Source: JAADGZ01 sp964596835
Lineage (GTDB): Bacteria; Pseudomonadota; Gammaproteobacteria; UBA6429; Thiohalophilaceae
Length of the DNA: 8,817 nt
Assembly (NCBI GenBank): GCA_964596835.1
Contig: CAZQVV010000111.1
Span: forward strand, 1 to 8,817
Direction of reading: 5' to 3'
Made by a program: the position numbers and the translations under genes. The notes beneath the pieces are model-generated. The model did no database searches, was not told the DNA's origin, and saw only the letters and a list, made by a program, of their open reading frames with translations. The first letter of the stretch is position 1. Each line of letters begins with the position of its first letter. Shown here piece by piece: positions 6,256 to 8,817 of the stretch.

Positions 6256-6281
6256 AAATTAAACTATCGAGTACAGATAGT
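6255..6281 (-). terminator. Candidate Rho-independent terminator of the 423-aa gene
   Basis: On the minus strand, 3 nt after the stop codon of the 423-aa gene, ACTATC (6276-6281) pairs with GATAGT (6263-6268) around a 7-nt loop and is followed by TTTAATTTT. The stem is short and AT-rich, in keeping with the composition of the element, so strength is uncertain. Confidence 0.45.
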
Positions 6282-6284
6282 GCA

Positions 6285-7556
6285 TTACACTAAGAAAAAA
6301 GCTATTAATGCGAAGGCGGCGACTAATGCTGCCAATGTTTTTACTGCAAACAACCTATATCGTGTATGGTATAAACGTTCTATAGTTGCAGGCGATTGCA
6401 TGCTTTTGTAATATATTTTTATTGTTGCATAGACAAAAAACACAAAAATTATAATTAAAATAAAACTCGTAATAAAGGTATCGGAAGATATGGCAGGTCT
6501 ATTGATATCACTAGGTGCGTATCTAAAATTCAAAATACCCCATAGAGATATTATAAAGAAGCCTAGCCAAACTTTTGATTTCGATTTTATTAGTTCAGAG
6601 TTATTGAGTTGTGTTTCCATTTTACAGGTTTGAGCTGTAAAGGAGTCGCTTATGTTTTTAAATCTGGAGCATTCTCTTTTAGCAATATTGCTGTCAATAA
6701 TATCGGATTGCTCTAACGATTGAATAAGAGATTTCGTATATGCGATTATTCCGGCTGCGTTATTCGTTGGATGCTCTTGGCCATCAGTGTTTTGAGTTCT
6801 TTGAATGCATGTTAATTCCCTTTTTAATTGGCATATTAAGCGGAGTCCAGCATCAGATTTATCTTTTTCTGTTTTCTCAGGTATTGTGGCTATTGTGGTT
6901 AACGAGTCCTGTTTTGCTGTATGGTGTTTATGCGTGTGTATAGAGTACTTCAAATAATAGAATGCTTGACGTGCAATCAAATACTCAGAATGGTTGTCAA
7001 GGTTGGGGTTTTGTGAGTTATAGCTTAGCTGTATTATTCCATTAGGTTCTATCTTGAAATTAATTGAGCATGAGAAATAACTTGGATCAAGACTGTCTAC
7101 CGGTTCTTTACTTGATGTTATATTGTTTAGAAGATTAAAATCTTCGTGCCTGTTTCTTATGTTATCTTTTATGGAGTGACATAAGGTATGTACATTCATA
7201 CTATGTCGTTCCGCTATGTTTTTAGGCTCGGCGCCTTGTGGGTATATTAATAAGTTTCCGCTGAGATAGCGGTTATCCATTGAATCTGATTTATTAACCT
7301 CTGCAGTAACAATTACCCTAAACTTTCCACTGTTTTTATGAAATTCATCTGAATCACGCCAGTCTACTTTGGACTGTAAGACGATACGACGCTCATGTGA
7401 GTCACTATGAGTGGAGCAAGAGAAATTTAGGTCTACTGCATGGTTATCAGTTGATGTTGAATTTGTGAATCCGCCTTGAATTCCAACATGCATTAGCCCA
7501 AAGTCTAAGTGACCATTAATGCACGGAATCCATCCGATATATGAAATGTTTTCCAT
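6285..7556 (-). CDS. Uncharacterised protein with three C-terminal membrane segments (island cargo)
   Basis: I do not recognise a family. The 423-aa product starts MENISYIGWIPCINGHLDFG; AAGGGA lies 3 nt before this ATG, while an in-frame TTG five codons earlier is a less likely start. There is no N-terminal signal peptide. About 325 hydrophilic residues, rich in Asn, Ser, His and Asp with patches that look beta-rich (for example RRIVLQSKVDW, GKFRVIVTAEV, FSCSINFKIEPNGIIQLSY), precede three hydrophobic helices at about 329-345, 359-381 and 402-422. A helical, charged stretch (about 225-325) joins the two parts. The arrangement of a large soluble domain tethered by a terminal membrane bundle would place it at the inner membrane. 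Codon use is strongly AT-biased relative to the chromosomal genes. A 76-aa membrane-protein gene lies 76 bp upstream on the same strand. Confidence 0.75.
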   Translation of the reverse strand: MENISYIGWIPCINGHLDFGLMHVGIQGGFTNSTSTDNHAVDLNFSCSTHSDSHERRIVLQSKVDWRDSDEFHKNSGKFRVIVTAEVNKSDSMDNRYLSGNLLIYPQGAEPKNIAERHSMNVHTLCHSIKDNIRNRHEDFNLLNNITSSKEPVDSLDPSYFSCSINFKIEPNGIIQLSYNSQNPNLDNHSEYLIARQAFYYLKYSIHTHKHHTAKQDSLTTIATIPEKTEKDKSDAGLRLICQLKRELTCIQRTQNTDGQEHPTNNAAGIIAYTKSLIQSLEQSDIIDSNIAKRECSRFKNISDSFTAQTCKMETQLNNSELIKSKSKVWLGFFIISLWGILNFRYAPSDINRPAISSDTFITSFILIIIFVFFVYATIKIYYKSMQSPATIERLYHTRYRLFAVKTLAALVAAFALIAFFLV

Positions 7557-7575
7557 AGATCCCTTATACAAGAAA

Positions 7576-7612
7576 GCCTAAAAATAGGCATGCCTAAGGA
7601 CGTCTTGTAGGC
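7576..7612. promoter_or_regulatory. Operator-like array of TAGGC/GCCTA half-sites
   Basis: Four 5-nt half-sites alternate in orientation: GCCTA 7576-7580, TAGGC 7585-7589, GCCTA 7592-7596 and TAGGC 7608-7612. The middle two form the perfect 12-bp palindrome TAGGCATGCCTA (7585-7596), and the first two form a hairpin with a 4-nt loop. The array lies between a TATAAT box (7615-7620) and the start of the 423-aa gene at 7556, where a repressor dimer pair would block transcription initiation. No regulator gene is visible in the window. Confidence 0.6.
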
Positions 7613-7614
7613 AT

Positions 7615-7620
7615 ATTATA
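7615..7620 (-). promoter_or_regulatory. Candidate -10 box for the 423-aa gene
   Basis: TATAAT on the minus strand, 59 bp before ATG 7556 and just upstream of the TAGGC array, in the gap between the two cargo genes. The hexamer 17 bp further upstream, GCTTAG, is a poor -35. The region is AT-rich, so a chance match is possible; its position relative to the operator-like array supports it. Confidence 0.4.
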
Positions 7621-7632
7621 ATTGATTATTTT

Positions 7633-7863
7633 TTATACTAAGCGGCTATACCAAGCTGATGACTTTTTAGAGTCTGCTTTTACGCCATTTTTCTCAGAGT
7701 TAAGTACCATGCCATGACATAAGCCTGAGCCAAAAGGACCATCGCCTGACCCATAAAGCTTTTGCTCATTTTTAAGCATTTGATGTTTTTTATATGCATA
7801 CATAACTTGAAGAGCTGCATATACAAATAATGCAGATACAATTGTAGATATGAATAAAGTCAT
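7633..7863 (-). CDS. Small single-pass membrane protein, unknown function (island cargo)
   Basis: A 76-aa protein I do not recognise. MTLFISTIVSALFVYAALQV and the next few residues form one membrane helix (about 3-23), followed by a positively charged YAYKKHQMLK, which by the positive-inside rule puts the C-terminus in the cytoplasm. A glycine-rich segment GSGDGPFGSGLCHG (38-51) with a single Cys and His follows, then a lysine-rich tail. ATG 7863 has GGAG 7 nt upstream, a good ribosome site that supports a real gene. It precedes the 423-aa gene on the same strand, so the two may act together at the membrane. An 11-G run lies 27 bp upstream of the start. Confidence 0.68.
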   Translation of the reverse strand: MTLFISTIVSALFVYAALQVMYAYKKHQMLKNEQKLYGSGDGPFGSGLCHGMVLNSEKNGVKADSKKSSAWYSRLV

Positions 7864-7881
7864 TGATGCACTCCATATTTA

Positions 7882-7900
7882 CCCCTAACGGGGGGGGGGG
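7882..7900. repeat. Homopolymer G11 tract with CCCC/GGGG hairpin upstream of the 76-aa gene
   Basis: Eleven consecutive G (7890-7900) follow CCCCTAAC (7882-7889), so CCCC can pair with part of the run. On the minus strand this is a C11 in the leader of the 76-aa gene, 27-37 nt before its ATG and just downstream of a possible TAATAT -10 (7908-7913). Such tracts slip readily during replication and are a common basis of phase variation, but also a common site of sequencing error. Confidence 0.6.
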
Positions 7901-8184
7901 TTATTAAATATTAGGTTATTCATATGTAATAAAACTTGCGGAATTCTAGTGTAAAGCTATCTTGATATCAACTGGAAGCTATGAAACTATTCTAGTAAAA
8001 AATATAGTTTAAATCACTAAATTATTGATATTCATTAACATATACAAATAAGTTGAAGGTTGCTGCCATTGATCTCTAAATGTCGTAATTTTCTCATAAT
8101 GGTGACAGATAGCTTTTTTTGCGGAATTGAATCCCCATTAAGTAATTGGTTTATAAGTAATAAAGGCATTTTATTCTATAAGCG
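7901..8184. other. AT-rich non-coding right end of the island
   Basis: No credible gene is seen. The stretch holds small repeats: the perfect palindrome TTGATATCAA (7962-7971) between two AAGCTAT copies (7954-7960, 7976-7982); the inverted pair AAACTAT / ATAGTTT (7984-7990, 8004-8010); TTGCGGAATT twice (7936-7945, 8119-8128); and AATGGTGACAGAT (8098-8110), an exact copy of a motif upstream of int. Just before attR, TTATTCTATA (8171-8180) is the exact reverse complement of TATAGAATAA (8194-8203) in the core. These are plausible recombination-protein sites, but none is proven. Confidence 0.5.
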
Positions 8185-8209
8185 GGTGCAGAATATAGAA
8201 TAATATTTT
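8185..8209 (+). other. attR-like core, duplicate of the yicC 3' end
   Basis: Matches 5881-5905 at 22 of 25 positions. In the yicC frame it reads V-Q-N-I-E-stop at 8186-8203, and the two differences that fall in codons are synonymous (CAA/CAG for Gln, AAC/AAT for Asn). This is what is expected if the element brought its own copy of the yicC end from an earlier host. Composition becomes GC-rich about 30 bp to the right, consistent with the element boundary. Confidence 0.75.
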
Positions 8210-8239
8210 TTCTCGTTTGTATACGATGTTGGAGTTGAT

Positions 8240-8389
8240 ATGAGTTCCCACGGAGGACCGTGTGAACCAGGAGAAATGACATGGCTGGGAAGGCCTGAAA
8301 ATAACGGTGACAGCGGGGTGTCCGTTTTGTCTCGGATGATCGGAGCACGGGCGTTTCTCAGATGTTCTGCCGTGGAGGGTGAACGCTGA
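8240..8389 (+). CDS. Possible 49-aa small ORF in a hairpin-rich GC segment
   Basis: ATG 8240 preceded by GGAG at 5-nt spacing opens a 49-codon frame (MSSHGGPCEPGEMTWLGRPE at its start, ending AVEGER) that stops 3 nt before the end of the convergent HEAT gene. I do not recognise the product. The DNA is rich in short stems: CACGG/CCGTG with a 4-nt loop near 8249-8262, GACA/TGTC near 8308-8321, CACGG 8346-8350 with CCGTG 8370-8374, and GCGTT with AACGC further on. It could therefore be a structured RNA, or a fragment of a group II intron 5' region, rather than a protein gene. The long minus-strand frames over the same stretch look like shadows. Confidence 0.3.
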   Translation: MSSHGGPCEPGEMTWLGRPENNGDSGVSVLSRMIGARAFLRCSAVEGER

Positions 8390-8392
8390 AGA

Positions 8393-8797
8393 CTACTGCG
8401 GTTTTTCATCGACCATTCCCGCCAGGGCTTCCGTTGCGGCCTGGCGCACTGCATGAGCAGGGTGGTCGCGCGCCAGGTGGGCCAACGCATGACTTCGCGC
8501 ATCGCCAGGGCGCAAATGACGCAAACCATCCACGATGGCCATGCCTTCCACGACATCGATCGGGTGGCGTAAAGCGCAGTGGACCAGGGGATCGGCGGCC
8601 TGGGGATCCGCCCGGTGACTCAACGCGATAATAGCCCGCATCCGCACATCCGCCAATGGATGGCCAAGCGTATGGATCAGGCGAGTTTCGTAATCGAGGG
8701 AGCGCGCCCACGCCTGGGGTGCGACCCCGCAAAAAGGACATTGCTGAACATCCGGCGCAATCTCGGCGAAACAATGAACACAATAATTAACCCGCAT
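8393..8797 (-). CDS. Zinc-ribbon and HEAT-repeat protein
   Basis: A 134-aa protein. The N-terminus MRVNYCVHCF with C6, C9, C20 and C23 (CxxC-10-CxxC) is a zinc ribbon. From about residue 35 to 130 alanine-rich helical pairs with the HEAT pattern follow: LGHPLADVRMRAIIALSH, DPLVHCALRHPIDVVEGMAI and LARDHPAHAVRQAATEALAG. Such proteins are usually binding scaffolds, and the zinc ribbon may contact a protein or nucleic acid; the partner is unknown. Start ATG 8797 has GGGAGG 4 nt upstream, a strong ribosome site. It is convergent with yicC and lies outside the island, so it probably was the original neighbour of yicC. No gene is seen upstream before the window edge. Confidence 0.75.
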   Translation of the reverse strand: MRVNYCVHCFAEIAPDVQQCPFCGVAPQAWARSLDYETRLIHTLGHPLADVRMRAIIALSHRADPQAADPLVHCALRHPIDVVEGMAIVDGLRHLRPGDARSHALAHLARDHPAHAVRQAATEALAGMVDEKPQ

Positions 8798-8817
8798 CGT
8801 GCCTCCCGTGTCCTGGA

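Larger units (their letters stand above)
5882..8209. mobile_element. Decayed genomic-island remnant integrated in the 3' end of yicC
   Basis: The segment is bounded by the 25-nt imperfect direct repeat (5881-5905 and 8185-8209), carries a truncated tyrosine-integrase gene next to the left end, and is clearly more AT-rich than the flanking DNA. Repeated GGTGACA motifs occur near both ends. Cargo is two membrane-protein genes on the minus strand. The yicC 3' end is an established target of the SXT/R391-mobilisable genomic islands of Vibrio; whether this element is related to those or only shares the site cannot be decided here. I see no recognisable excisionase, mobilisation gene or origin of transfer. 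About 2.3 kb remain, and loss of the integrase catalytic part means it cannot excise by itself. Confidence 0.75.

Noticed and set aside
6740..6943. Plus-strand frame of 67 codons inside the 423-aa gene
   Set aside because: Antisense to a much longer frame; no supporting ribosome site or motif.
5952..8121. ATAGCTTTTTTTG direct repeat as the att core
   Set aside because: Mostly a T run of low complexity; the yicC-end repeat is longer, coding-constrained and in the expected place.
8151..8556. Overlapping minus-strand frames across attR and the HEAT gene end
   Set aside because: They cross the element boundary, overlap the HEAT gene in another frame, have no recognisable motif and no good ribosome site.
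1..8817. CRISPR array, tRNA, rRNA or riboswitch
   Set aside because: No regularly spaced repeats with distinct spacers and no recognisable structural RNA were seen; the 51-bp copies are directly abutting.

Overview
The window looks like a piece of a gammaproteobacterial chromosome. YicC, RdgB, Rph, HemW and Rof all read as close relatives of the enterobacterial proteins as I recall them, in a moderately GC-rich background. The order yicC <> kinase-phosphatase-rph-rdgB-hemW-rof suggests a non-enteric gammaproteobacterium, but I cannot name a genus from sequence alone.

Layout. Positions 1-153 hold three exact copies of a 51-bp intergenic repeat. From 199 to 4945 a minus-strand gene cluster runs, in transcription order: a Ser/Thr protein kinase, a PP2C phosphatase (2-nt gap), rph (tRNA 3' trimming), rdgB (clearance of ITP/XTP), a REPIN-like double hairpin, hemW (heme chaperone of the radical-SAM family) and rof (Rho inhibitor). 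An 87-bp divergent region separates the kinase from plus-strand yicC (5033-5899), which belongs to a family of endoribonucleases. The block is thus rich in RNA-processing and transcription-termination functions next to a reversible phosphorylation pair.

The 3' end of yicC is the left edge of a small, AT-rich integrative-element remnant (about 5882-8209). The last codons of yicC, V-Q-N-I-E-stop, recur at 8186-8203 with only synonymous changes inside a 22/25-nt direct repeat, which marks attL and attR. Just inside attL lie repeated arm-like motifs, a perfect 14-bp inverted repeat, and the first ~45 codons of a tyrosine integrase that stops before its catalytic domain. The cargo is two minus-strand genes of unknown function: a 76-aa single-pass membrane protein and a 423-aa protein with three C-terminal membrane segments, the latter behind a striking TAGGC/GCCTA operator-like array. 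yicC is a known insertion site for SXT/R391-mobilisable genomic islands in Vibrio, so this is best read as a decayed island at the same hotspot.

Beyond attR the composition becomes GC-rich again. There is a possible 49-codon small ORF or structured element (8240-8389) and a convergent gene for a zinc-ribbon plus HEAT-repeat protein (8393-8797).
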